Source of the DNA: Neisseria arctica
GTDB taxonomy: Bacteria; Pseudomonadota; Gammaproteobacteria; Burkholderiales; Neisseriaceae
Reading direction: 5' to 3'
Assembly: GCF_022870905.1 (NCBI RefSeq)
Contig: NZ_CP091510.1
Coordinates: forward strand, 1,488,001-1,552,000
Length of the DNA stretch: 64,000 nucleotides
Part shown: piece after piece, positions 17,557 to 25,886 of the stretch
Layout: the number at the start of each line of letters is the position of its first letter
Position numbering within the stretch: position 1 is the stretch's first letter
The notes under the pieces: generated by a model
What the model saw: the letters and a program-made list of their open reading frames with translations, nothing else
Told to the model about the DNA's origin: nothing
Database searches by the model: none
Position numbers and translations under genes: made by a program

Positions 17557-18481
17557 TATCTTCGTCTTTCCAAAAATCGTAAAAATTAAACCATTGCAAA
17601 GGATTTTCCGCGCATTCCACGGCCAGGCGGTCTGCAAACTTTTGGGCCGCTTCGGCCACCGCCGCGCTACGATTGCCGCGCGTCCATTGTGCCGCATCGG
17701 CAAAACGATGTAATTTCAAATGGTAACGACCGTTATGCCAAACACAAAACAAAGTGTTTAATCTCGTTTTCAGCAGACTGGCCAGCAACCATGCACCTTG
17801 CGGCATTTCAGCACTTGCCCCGAGAAAATCCACGGTTACCGTTTTTTCACCGCGTACCGGGATACGGTCGGCGGCAATGGCAATCCACTCACCCTCATCC
17901 AATCTGCGGCTGAGCTCCATCATCAAAGCCGCATCCAAATCGGTTACCTGTATTAATTGGATACGGTCGGCTCCCGCCCTTACCAGGGCATCATTAAACG
18001 CCTGTGCGTGACGGCTGTGTACCAATACATTGAGTTTAAACCCTTGATGGTGCGACACTAACGCCCGACAGATTTCTACATTGCCCACATGCGAGCATAC
18101 GAAAATCTGCCCGCGCCGTCCTGTCTGGTGCATATCAGCATAAATATTATCCAGGTCGTGCAACACCAAATCTTCGTAACGTAATTTACGCTGCCAAACG
18201 GCAAAACGGTCACACACCGCCCTGCCAAAAGCTACAAACTGCTTCAAAACCGGAAATCTTTTAGGCAGCGGCGCATCGGGAAACGACTCTTTCAACCGTA
18301 ACTGATACCGGCTAATGTTGCGTCTTGGTTTTGGAGCGGTCAGATAAAAATATAATACGACAAACCAAATGCACGGGTTCATTAAAAAAGGCGGCAGATA
18401 GCGTACCATCAAAGTGGTAATACGGAGAAACAGTCGGTTTCCCCGTTCTTGTTGCTGCGCCCAATGATTCGACTGATTCAT
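17549..18481 (-). CDS. LpxL/HtrB-type lipid acyltransferase of the APE cluster
   Basis: A 310-residue LPLAT-family protein with one N-terminal membrane segment (about 30-50). The catalytic HX4E-type motif is SHVGNVE, and AADRIPVRG plus FLG follow as the acceptor region. It likely transfers the polyene acyl chain to a sugar or lipid carrier made with the neighbouring glycosyltransferase. It lies between glycosyltransferase and thioesterase genes. Housekeeping lipid A acylation is less likely given the context. Confidence 0.87.
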   Translation of the reverse strand: MNQSNHWAQQQERGNRLFLRITTLMVRYLPPFLMNPCIWFVVLYFYLTAPKPRRNISRYQLRLKESFPDAPLPKRFPVLKQFVAFGRAVCDRFAVWQRKLRYEDLVLHDLDNIYADMHQTGRRGQIFVCSHVGNVEICRALVSHHQGFKLNVLVHSRHAQAFNDALVRAGADRIQLIQVTDLDAALMMELSRRLDEGEWIAIAADRIPVRGEKTVTVDFLGASAEMPQGAWLLASLLKTRLNTLFCVWHNGRYHLKLHRFADAAQWTRGNRSAAVAEAAQKFADRLAVECAENPLQWFNFYDFWKDEDNG

Positions 18482-18486
18482 GGTTT

Positions 18487-19224
18487 TCAGACGGCCTTAT
18501 TCCGTTTGTTCGACATATTGCCTAACCTCCTTTTCAGCATTTCAAAAAACAAGCGGGCATGCATTTTGCTGATGCGCACATTATCCGCCCATGCGTCAAA
18601 GTGGGAAATGCCGTCTGAAGCATATCTTACGGGTGTTTTTATCCAAACGGTTTTCACGCCGCGCCAATGAAGGCGTACTAAAATTTCGGTATCAAAATCC
18701 ATACGGTCACCGACACATTCCTGCCGTATCACGGCTAATACCGGATCCACGGGATACAGCCGGAAGCCGCACATTCCGTCTTTAATATCGGTAGATGCCG
18801 TATTAACCATATTCCAAAAGTCGGTGATTTTCCGACCGTATAGTCTTGCTTTTGGCGCATCGCTACCATACTGCGGCCAACCGCATACCACTGCCGAAGG
18901 CTGCTCCCTTGCAGCGGCCAATAATTTTTCAGTATCGGGAAAATGATGTTGTGCATCCGCATCCACCTGCAAAACATGGCTGAAGCCTTGTTGTTCGGCA
19001 TATTTCAGCCCACACTTCACCGCTGCTCCCTTCCCCCCGTTAAGCGGACGGTACAGGACGTCAATACCCTCTTGGGCAGCCAATGTTTCTAAAGTACGGA
19101 GGCTCTCCTCACCCGAACCATCGTCTACAATCAACACAGGCAAATCAAAACCACGCATCGCAAGCGCCACATCACCCACCGTATCGGGGTGTTTGTAATG
19201 CGGTATCAGCACCAATACTTTCAT
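18487..19224 (-). CDS. Family 2 glycosyltransferase of the APE cluster
   Basis: A 245-residue GT-A protein starting MKVLVLIPHYKHPDTV. The nucleotide-sugar motifs IVDDGSGEE (32-40) and QVDADAQHH (87-95, DxD) are clear; the overall fit is to dolichyl-phosphate-mannose synthase-like GT2. It should add a sugar to the APE lipid anchor. The start at 19224 overlaps nothing but follows the ligase stop by one base, with AGGAGG upstream and a one-mismatch DUS right against the ATG. Its own stop TGA lies inside a DUS (18485-18494, read AV then stop). Confidence 0.88.
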   Translation of the reverse strand: MKVLVLIPHYKHPDTVGDVALAMRGFDLPVLIVDDGSGEESLRTLETLAAQEGIDVLYRPLNGGKGAAVKCGLKYAEQQGFSHVLQVDADAQHHFPDTEKLLAAAREQPSAVVCGWPQYGSDAPKARLYGRKITDFWNMVNTASTDIKDGMCGFRLYPVDPVLAVIRQECVGDRMDFDTEILVRLHWRGVKTVWIKTPVRYASDGISHFDAWADNVRISKMHARLFFEMLKRRLGNMSNKRNKAV

Positions 19225-19225
19225 T

Positions 19226-20956
19226 TCAGAAGGCCTCCTGAGAAAAACTGCCGAATACAATGCGCCCTGATGCACAAACCGCTTCTTGGTTTTCCAGCTT
19301 AAATGTCAGCTTGTTTTTCGCACCATCATATTTCAATGAGAGTTTTATCGAATCGTGCGGCCGCAAAAACTGTTGGTATTTCAAATTTTCTACGCATACA
19401 ACAGCCTGTCGGCCCCAATCGAAACGTGCAGCTGCATCCCGTACCCACTGCAACTCCACCACACCGGGTACCAATGGGAAATTAGCGAAATGGCCGCCGA
19501 AATAAACCAAATCCAACGGTACCCGACTTTCGAGCAGCCATTCGTTATCTGAAATCTGCTTCATTTCGGACGGCCACACAGGGGTGGTTTGGCTATCTGT
19601 AAAAGCCGTCTGAAAATCTGCGGCGGCAATTTTAGCTTGGGTATTGCGTGGCAATATATCAGCAAACCGCCAATAACGCGGCACGGCAATCATATCCTGA
19701 GCCGCCGAAGTATGCCGTTTCAGACGGCTGACTATTACCGCGCGCCCATGTTCACGCAATGCCGCAATACCCATTTCACTCAACGCCACCCAAACAGCCA
19801 GCCGTTTGTATTTCGGATGTATGCCGCAATAAGCATCAGCTACCCATTCATGCATCAGCAAATCTTGTTCGATTTGTGCCAATGAAACGCGCTTGTCTTC
19901 AAATTTGATGATACGGTCACTCCGTCCCAGCAATAAAAAACCGCCTTCTTGTTTTTCAACCACATCGGCAGTCTGTTGCTTTCCGTCACTCCACGGTGAC
20001 TGCACCCACAAAGCACCCTCCCCCGCACTTTGGCCAAACGCTACTCCCGGTAAAGGCCGCCACGGCTGCGAGCCATAACGCGAAGCGATAACGCCGGTTT
20101 CGGTGCTACCGTAAATTTCCAACGGCAGCATAAGATGCCGCTCAAGTAATTCTGCTGTCGAATAGGGTAATGCACCGCCTGCGGAGACGATACCGGACAA
20201 CTTCGGCCTAACCGCCTCCCAATTCCGCTCCTCTCCCATACGGTTTAGCAAAGCCGGACTGGTAATCCAAACAGTACGCACGCATGCCGACGTTTCCGCC
20301 AGCAAATTTTCAGGATATACGCTCTGTTTGCGTGAAATGGGCAAACCCGCACTAAGCGGCAATGCAAAACGGAAAGTAAAGCCATACAAATGCTGCGGAC
20401 TAACGCTGCCCATAACCACAGCACCCTTATCAGCAAACAAGGGCAACTGAGCCAACACTTTTGCTTCGGCTTGTATCTGAGCCAATGTTTTCACTACTAC
20501 TTGGGCTTTGCCGCTGGAACCCGAAGTTTTTAAATAAACCTCTGCCTGTTCATTTAAAAAATCGGTTTGCATCGCCGTAATACTATCGGGCTCCATTGCG
20601 TGAAAACAATCCGGCAACACAAAAGTAGAATGCTTCGAAATATCTGCCGCCGCCAATTGGTCTACAACATCGGTTAACCATACGTCTGCCTCGCTATCTG
20701 CCCATCTTGTATTGTCGTACGCAAGATTCGGCGGCAAGATTACCCTCGCCCCTGCATGCCATACCGACAAAACGGCACATGCGAACAATGCCGCATCATC
20801 AAACCACAACGCGGCACTTTTTACACCTGCGGCTTTCAGACGGCCTGAAAGATAAAAAACCGTACGGTTAAAATCCGCACGTTTCCAATCCGGAGAAACG
20901 GCAATCAAATCGTCGCCAAACAAATTTTCAGAAAAGATCTGAGATAAACTATACAT
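19226..20956 (-). CDS. apeH: APE acyl-ACP ligase fused to a hotdog dehydratase (ApeH-ApeI fusion)
   Basis: A 576-residue fusion. Residues 1-455 are an AMP-dependent ligase with TSGSSGK (144-150) and YGSTETG (282-288), expected to load a 4-hydroxybenzoate-type starter onto the ACP. Residues 465-576 are a FabA/FabZ-like domain with the GHFANFPLVPGVV motif (488-500, His489). In the E. coli-type clusters I recall these as two proteins. The junction reads WPSEM: a one-mismatch DUS (19565-19574) followed directly by ATG (Met465), which looks like the old start codon of a separate dehydratase gene. Three more exact DUS lie inside the gene. Confidence 0.88.
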   Translation of the reverse strand: MYSLSQIFSENLFGDDLIAVSPDWKRADFNRTVFYLSGRLKAAGVKSAALWFDDAALFACAVLSVWHAGARVILPPNLAYDNTRWADSEADVWLTDVVDQLAAADISKHSTFVLPDCFHAMEPDSITAMQTDFLNEQAEVYLKTSGSSGKAQVVVKTLAQIQAEAKVLAQLPLFADKGAVVMGSVSPQHLYGFTFRFALPLSAGLPISRKQSVYPENLLAETSACVRTVWITSPALLNRMGEERNWEAVRPKLSGIVSAGGALPYSTAELLERHLMLPLEIYGSTETGVIASRYGSQPWRPLPGVAFGQSAGEGALWVQSPWSDGKQQTADVVEKQEGGFLLLGRSDRIIKFEDKRVSLAQIEQDLLMHEWVADAYCGIHPKYKRLAVWVALSEMGIAALREHGRAVIVSRLKRHTSAAQDMIAVPRYWRFADILPRNTQAKIAAADFQTAFTDSQTTPVWPSEMKQISDNEWLLESRVPLDLVYFGGHFANFPLVPGVVELQWVRDAAARFDWGRQAVVCVENLKYQQFLRPHDSIKLSLKYDGAKNKLTFKLENQEAVCASGRIVFGSFSQEAF

Positions 20957-21006
20957 AACAAAACTACCGTTACCCTATGCGCAAAGCAAAGACGCAATAA
21001 TGTTGA

Positions 21007-21658
21007 TTAACGGATATCACAACTTGCATCAAAAATCTTTTTATACTTTTCCGTTTTCAGCCTTTTTAATGCAAAGTGCATTGTTTCCGGCAAAGTAACT
21101 AACGGCAACAAAAGTAATGCTAATAGCAATATAATAATTGGCAATAACCAAAAATCATAAATTCTATATTCAAACCCAAAGGCGAGCATATATATCGTTA
21201 ATAGGGAAATTAAAATAGGACTAAAAGCTATCCAGCCCCAATATTCTTGTTTAATAAATCTATTGAGCCTTTCTCTTTTAAAAAATAATTTTTCTTCATA
21301 TCTATGCTCGGCCTCATTCCACTTAATCGCCGCCCCCCTACCAAACCGCCTTTAGCAAATACCACATCCAAAATACCGTTCAAATCAATTTCTTTTTCCA
21401 ACAAAAAATCCAATTCCTCTACCGAGAGTTCCTTTAAATAAGGAATTTTTTCTGCTCGATTTGGCGCATTAAAAAACCGCAGTAATCGTTTTTCATATGC
21501 TTGTTTCTTGTATCGGAAAAATACACGCTTGTTAAAAACCGCCTGATCTTGTCTAGCTCATCTTCCGTTGGCTCTAATTCGCCATGTACATATTTTTTTA
21601 GATTTTTTCTGCTACAAGACGCAAGGATATTTTGCAAAATGTGATTTATATTCCCCAT
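21007..21658 (-). pseudogene. Frameshifted membrane-protein gene inserted between APE genes
   Basis: Three short minus-strand reading frames join into one sensible protein if one base is added at each of two homopolymers: T5 (21534-21538 on the plus strand as A5) and G6 (21333-21338 as C6). The repaired product is about 217 residues: a charged N-terminal region (starts MGNINHILQNILASC), a middle with RFFNAPNRAEKIPYLKELS and AAIKWNEAEHRYEEKLFF, then two adjacent hydrophobic segments (around WIAFSPILISLLTIYMLAFG and LLPIIILLLALLLLPLVTL). It has no known family that I can name. AT-rich, no DUS. Either a true pseudogene, a phase-variable gene, or homopolymer sequencing errors. Confidence 0.65.
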
Positions 21659-21691
21659 AGTACATATCCGTTATTCACAATAATCCAGCCA

Positions 21692-22231
21692 TTACAAACG
21701 TAAAACCATCTTCCTATACAGCCATTCGCCGCCCAATAGCATGCCCATTAAAACGTAGGAAATGATACCGGTATAAAAAGCCCACCATTCATACTGTTCC
21801 GCACACACCAAAACAGCGGCGGCTAATGCATTTAATATAAAAAACACGCACCATATTTGTGTTACTTTGCGGGTATAGCGCACTCCCTCAGGCGGCAAAT
21901 CCGGATTCTGCAAACGTGCCAACCGCTCAATCACACTCTGCTTGGCAAACAAGCTACCGCCAAATACAGCCAGCATCAACAAACTCACGCCCACCGGATA
22001 CCAATACATAGTTTGCGGTAAACGCAACCACAACACTATGGCAAAAAAAGCAGCCACAATTACAGCTACCGTACGTTGGCTATTTTCTCGGCTGAAAAAG
22101 GCCCTCAAAAGCCACAAGCCGCACATCAATCCCGCAAGCCAATAAAAAGCGCCGTTGTCGCGCCCCCAATACCACAACAGCGGATAGGCCACGCTCAACA
22201 GCGCCAATATTATCTGCCAAACGGTACGCAC
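21692..22231 (-). CDS. APE cluster inner-membrane protein (ApeG-like)
   Basis: A 179-residue, very hydrophobic protein with about five predicted membrane segments (starts MRTVWQIILALLSVAYPLLWYWG). It starts with GTG directly after the stop of the ACP gene. A membrane protein of this kind follows the ACP pair in APE clusters; its biochemical role is unknown, perhaps anchoring the synthase to the membrane. Confidence 0.78.
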   Translation of the reverse strand: MRTVWQIILALLSVAYPLLWYWGRDNGAFYWLAGLMCGLWLLRAFFSRENSQRTVAVIVAAFFAIVLWLRLPQTMYWYPVGVSLLMLAVFGGSLFAKQSVIERLARLQNPDLPPEGVRYTRKVTQIWCVFFILNALAAAVLVCAEQYEWWAFYTGIISYVLMGMLLGGEWLYRKMVLRL

Positions 22232-22480
22232 TTATTCTGCCGCACCTTTACGCAACACAGCCTGTACGACATCTTCAACTGTACGTACGCTACGAAAATC
22301 TTCAGCCAACAATTTATGCCCTGTCTGTCGCTTGATATGATCGATTAAATCGATGGCATCGATACTGTCTATTTCCAAATCTTCATAAAGATTAGTTTCC
22401 GGCTTGATGCGCTCAGGCTCGATTTCGAAAAGATTTACCAAAGCATCACTTAGAATTTTTCGGATTTCTTGTTCAGTCAT
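22232..22480 (-). CDS. apeF: Acyl carrier protein of the APE cluster (ApeF-like)
   Basis: An 82-residue acidic ACP. The attachment serine is Ser39 in LEIDSIDAIDL. It should carry growing polyene or starter units after modification by the phosphopantetheinyl transferase at 7770. It lies 13 bases after the other ACP gene and directly abuts the membrane protein gene. Confidence 0.92.
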   Translation of the reverse strand: MTEQEIRKILSDALVNLFEIEPERIKPETNLYEDLEIDSIDAIDLIDHIKRQTGHKLLAEDFRSVRTVEDVVQAVLRKGAAE

Positions 22481-22493
22481 TTTTTATCCCCAA

Positions 22494-22754
22494 TTATTGT
22501 GCCTGTTGGGTACGCACGAAGTCTGCTAAGGTTTTTACACTAGTAAAATGATCGCGCAAATTTTGGTTTTCTCCGTCCATTTGAAAACCGAATGCTTTTT
22601 GAACTGCCAAACCAAGCTCCAGAGCATCCACTGAATCCAACCCCAACCCTTCGTCGCCAAACAAAGGCATATCGGTTTCAATATCGGAAACAGTTATGTC
22701 CTCAAGCCCTAAACTGTCAATAATTAATTGTTTGATCTGATTTTCCAAATTCAT
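22494..22754 (-). CDS. apeE: Acyl carrier protein of the APE cluster (ApeE-like)
   Basis: An 86-residue ACP with attachment Ser41 in GLGLDSVDALELG. The start overlaps the end of the acyltransferase gene by four bases (ATGA). Two ACPs in tandem is the normal APE arrangement and suggests separate starter and extension carriers. Confidence 0.92.
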   Translation of the reverse strand: MNLENQIKQLIIDSLGLEDITVSDIETDMPLFGDEGLGLDSVDALELGLAVQKAFGFQMDGENQNLRDHFTSVKTLADFVRTQQAQ

Positions 22755-23509
22755 GTTGTTTCCCGTATAAAATAATCTTGCAAATAAGCATTCAACCTTC
22801 TGGCTGCAATCGGTAACGGTTTTTCAGCAAGCCAGCTTTGCGGATCAATATCTTCACCGACATTAATCTCATAGTGAACTTTTCGGGATGGGATTTTATA
22901 CCATGGCTGGCCTTTTTTAAAATTAGGAGGTGTCATTTTTATGACTACCGGCGTAATCACTGTAGCACTACGCAAACCGATCGATACCGCTCCCCGATTT
23001 AATTTAACCTGCCCATCCCAGCCGGTACGCGTTCCCTCCGGGAAAACCAACAAAGATTGCCCACCTTTTAAAACCGCATCAACCTCTTCCAACATTTCCA
23101 TCGATTCATCGTTCGGAATATAGCCGGTTGCCAGAATCGGGCTCTTCATGGCCAGATGGTTTAATAAATCCTTTTTAACAATACAGTTCATACGCGGTTC
23201 GTGGCTAATTAGTAAGACGACATCCAATAAAGAAGGATGATTGGCCAACACCAACTGCCCAGGTCGTCCTAGCTTTTCCAAGCCGTTAAACTTTACGCTC
23301 AACACACCGGAAACAAGCAGGTAACGTACAAAAAAATACCAAATACCACCTACCAACCTGCGTGCTTGCAATTGACGTTTTAACTGCCCACGAGTGCTAT
23401 TCAACGTATATGGCAGCAGCACCAATTTAAATAAAACACCCACTACTCCAAATAGTACGAATCCAAACAAAGTAGCCAAAAAACGGCGGCTATAATCCAA
23501 ATACCTCAT
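22751..23509 (-). CDS. PlsC-type acyltransferase of the APE cluster (ApeD-like)
   Basis: A 252-residue 1-acylglycerol-3-phosphate acyltransferase family protein. NHPSLLD is the NHX4D catalytic motif and FPEGTRTG the acceptor motif. An N-terminal membrane segment covers about 8-32. The start MRYLDYSRR at 23509 overlaps the stop of the upstream gene (TAATG), so the two are coupled. It may load or attach the polyene to a glycerolipid. Confidence 0.87.
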   Translation of the reverse strand: MRYLDYSRRFLATLFGFVLFGVVGVLFKLVLLPYTLNSTRGQLKRQLQARRLVGGIWYFFVRYLLVSGVLSVKFNGLEKLGRPGQLVLANHPSLLDVVLLISHEPRMNCIVKKDLLNHLAMKSPILATGYIPNDESMEMLEEVDAVLKGGQSLLVFPEGTRTGWDGQVKLNRGAVSIGLRSATVITPVVIKMTPPNFKKGQPWYKIPSRKVHYEINVGEDIDPQSWLAEKPLPIAARRLNAYLQDYFIRETT

Positions 23510-24255
23510 TATTTTTTCTGCCACAACCAACGACGTATACCGTAATCCTGTATATGCTCCTCGGCATCAGAATGTAAGAATTTCAACCAATCCAAGGCAC
23601 CTTCATATACGGGTAAATCGCTCTTTGCCTTTGGTGCAGCCGGAAGCATACTGAAAACATATTCGTTCCCTTCTTCCACCATCATCGCCATCGCATAGGC
23701 AAAAGGGGCTCGTGTTGCCACAACCGGGTATTCTTTCCTAAGCGGATCATCTGCCACAACAACAAGTACTCGGGAATGCCCCTCACCCAGCAGTACATAG
23801 GCTTCTGCCAAAGCTGTTTCCAAGCCATCACAACATACCGATAATGCGGTATTTTCGCTCATATCACCACGCAGCATCGACCATTGGCCTGGCAAGGCAT
23901 TATGTACGGACAAGCCGAAAGAGGTAGGAGAAACCGTACCTTCACGCAACAATGCCAGCCATAATTCGAAACTGCGGTTCAACTCACCATCGTGAGAGAC
24001 AAACACCAAAGGAATATTGGAATATTGTTCCACCAGCGGCCAAGCCGCATCAAAAGCCAAACGGGCTGCGATACCGAGGCGGCGACGTTGCATTGCAGGT
24101 AAGAAAGCAAGGAGCGGCTTATACTCGACATCAAGATTAATCCGCCCTTCTTGCCCCCATAAACGCCATGCCTCATCATCCGAGAAATAAGGGCAAACGG
24201 CACGAAACTGAGTAATTTTTATAGAAAAACAACACGCCGTATCAGCCCGATTCAT
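23509..24255 (-). CDS. apeC: APE chain-length factor, ketosynthase-like (ApeC-like)
   Basis: A 248-residue protein of the beta-ketoacyl synthase chain-length factor family. It is about half the size of a full ketosynthase, lacks the catalytic Cys-His-His set, and has the characteristic SVHNALPGQWSMLRGD segment. It would pair with the elongating KS and limit the number of double bonds. It is the first gene of the APE run. ATG at 24255 is used because GAAAG precedes it; a TTG at 24267 is an alternative. Confidence 0.88.
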   Translation of the reverse strand: MNRADTACCFSIKITQFRAVCPYFSDDEAWRLWGQEGRINLDVEYKPLLAFLPAMQRRRLGIAARLAFDAAWPLVEQYSNIPLVFVSHDGELNRSFELWLALLREGTVSPTSFGLSVHNALPGQWSMLRGDMSENTALSVCCDGLETALAEAYVLLGEGHSRVLVVVADDPLRKEYPVVATRAPFAYAMAMMVEEGNEYVFSMLPAAPKAKSDLPVYEGALDWLKFLHSDAEEHIQDYGIRRWLWQKK

Positions 24256-24551
24256 AGCAACTTTCAAAACTTTACAAAATGAACGTATTTTAACCTATTT
24301 ACCATATTTTAACCAGCAACAACCCTATTTCTTCCAGCTCATATTTCTATGTGAAATACATAGGCTTAATATAGTTTTGAGAGGCAGGCTACACTTCATC
24401 CATAACCATAATCAACCAGGCTTAACAATGCCTTGTATCTTTATATAACCAAACCCTATTTAGATACAACCAGCCGTTCTTTCCCTTTTCAGACGGCCTA
24501 TATTAAAGTAAAGCAATCCATAAATCCCTATCGTTCCAAGGAGAAACAACA
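24256..24551. promoter_or_regulatory. Divergent promoter region of the APE operon and sbp paralogue 2
   Basis: About 296 bases hold the start signals of the long minus-strand APE unit and of the plus-strand sulfate-binding gene. One DUS lies at 24489-24498. I could not pick out a clear sigma-70 pair or a dyad operator. Confidence 0.5.
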
Positions 24552-25631
24552 ATGTCTGCAGCTATCCGTACATTTAGGATTGCTACCTTATTGGGTATAG
24601 TAGTAACACTTGGTGCCTGCTCGCCCTCTAGCTCCAATGAGGCAGCTAACGAACCCTCCTCCCAAACTACCAATGGAGCCACAGCATCAAGCCAATCGGT
24701 CAAACTGCTGAATGTATCTTACGATGTAGCACGAGATTTCTACAAAGATTACAACCCTCTATTTAAAAAAGAGTATGAAACCAAACACAGCGGCAGCAGT
24801 ATTGATATTCAGCAATCACACGGCGGTTCCAGCAAACAAGCTTTGGCGGTAGCCAACGGATTACAGGCTGACGTCGTCAGTATGAATCAAACTTCAGACA
24901 TCGAATTACTACAAGACAAAGGTCTGGTGGCTCAAGATTGGGCAGGCCGGTTGCCAAACCAATCGGTACCCTTTACCAGCACAACCGTTTTTTTGGTACG
25001 CAAAGGCAACCCTAAACAAATCCGCGATTGGTCTGACTTAACCAAAGATAATCTTCAAATCGTTATTGCCAATCCCAAAACCACCGGCAACGGCCGCTAT
25101 GCATTTTTAGGAGCATACGGCTATGCCCTGAAAACCAATAATGGTGATGAAAGCAAAGCCAATGAATTTACGCGTAAACTGTTGGCCAATGCTCCCGTTT
25201 TTGAAAACGGCGGTCGGGCGGCAACCACTACCTTTACCCAACGAAATATCGGTGACGTGCTGATTACTTTTGAAAATGAGGCAAATCATGTCAGCAGGGT
25301 ATTAGCACCCAATCAGTTTGATATTGTTTATCCGAGCTACACGATTCTTTCCGAAAGCCCGGTAGCGGTAGTCGATAGTGTGGTGGATAAAAAAGGAAGC
25401 CGTGATGCGGCTAATGAATACCTGCAATATCTATGGAGCAAGCCGGCACAAGAGTTGGCAGCCAAGCTCTATCTACGCCCAAGTGATAAAGAAGTTTTGG
25501 CCGCCCACAAAGCAGATTTTCCCGATATAGAAACTTTCCGCCCGAATGATAAATTCGGCAGCTGGCCCGAAATTATGAAAAAATACTTTGCAGACGGCGG
25601 CCTTGTTGACCAACTCAGTCCAAAACAATAA
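24552..25631 (+). CDS. sbp: Sulfate ABC transporter substrate-binding lipoprotein (paralogue 2)
   Basis: A 359-residue Sbp-family protein with lipobox LGAC (Cys23) and a Ser/Thr-rich linker after it. LLNVSYDVARDFY, QSHGGSSKQALAV and LQADVVSMNQ are the family blocks; the last differs from the usual VVTLALAYDID, as in a diverged paralogue. It binds sulfate or a related oxyanion at the periplasmic side. An AAGGAG ribosome site precedes the ATG. No permease genes are next to it. A DUS hairpin terminator follows at 25657. Confidence 0.92.
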   Translation: MSAAIRTFRIATLLGIVVTLGACSPSSSNEAANEPSSQTTNGATASSQSVKLLNVSYDVARDFYKDYNPLFKKEYETKHSGSSIDIQQSHGGSSKQALAVANGLQADVVSMNQTSDIELLQDKGLVAQDWAGRLPNQSVPFTSTTVFLVRKGNPKQIRDWSDLTKDNLQIVIANPKTTGNGRYAFLGAYGYALKTNNGDESKANEFTRKLLANAPVFENGGRAATTTFTQRNIGDVLITFENEANHVSRVLAPNQFDIVYPSYTILSESPVAVVDSVVDKKGSRDAANEYLQYLWSKPAQELAAKLYLRPSDKEVLAAHKADFPDIETFRPNDKFGSWPEIMKKYFADGGLVDQLSPKQ

Positions 25632-25656
25632 CCACTTTATTTCTATAATGATAAAT

Positions 25657-25687
25657 ATGCCGTCTGAAAATTTTCAGACGGCATATT
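25657..25687. terminator. DUS hairpin after sbp paralogue 2
   Basis: ATGCCGTCTGAAAA and TTTTCAGACGGCAT are directly adjacent with a T-rich tail, 26 bases after the stop codon. Confidence 0.78.
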
Positions 25688-25886
25688 TATTCAAACCAAT
25701 CAAAAGTTTTATAAACTTAAAATATATAGTCTACCAACCGCATTTTGCGGCTTTAAAACGGCTCTTACTATTACCTTTATTGCTCTTACTCCCATCCTAA
25801 CTAAAATAAATACGGCACGATATCGCACAACTTTATGCGTCAATATCGTACCGTACCTTACTTTACACCCGACTGCTAAAACGCCA

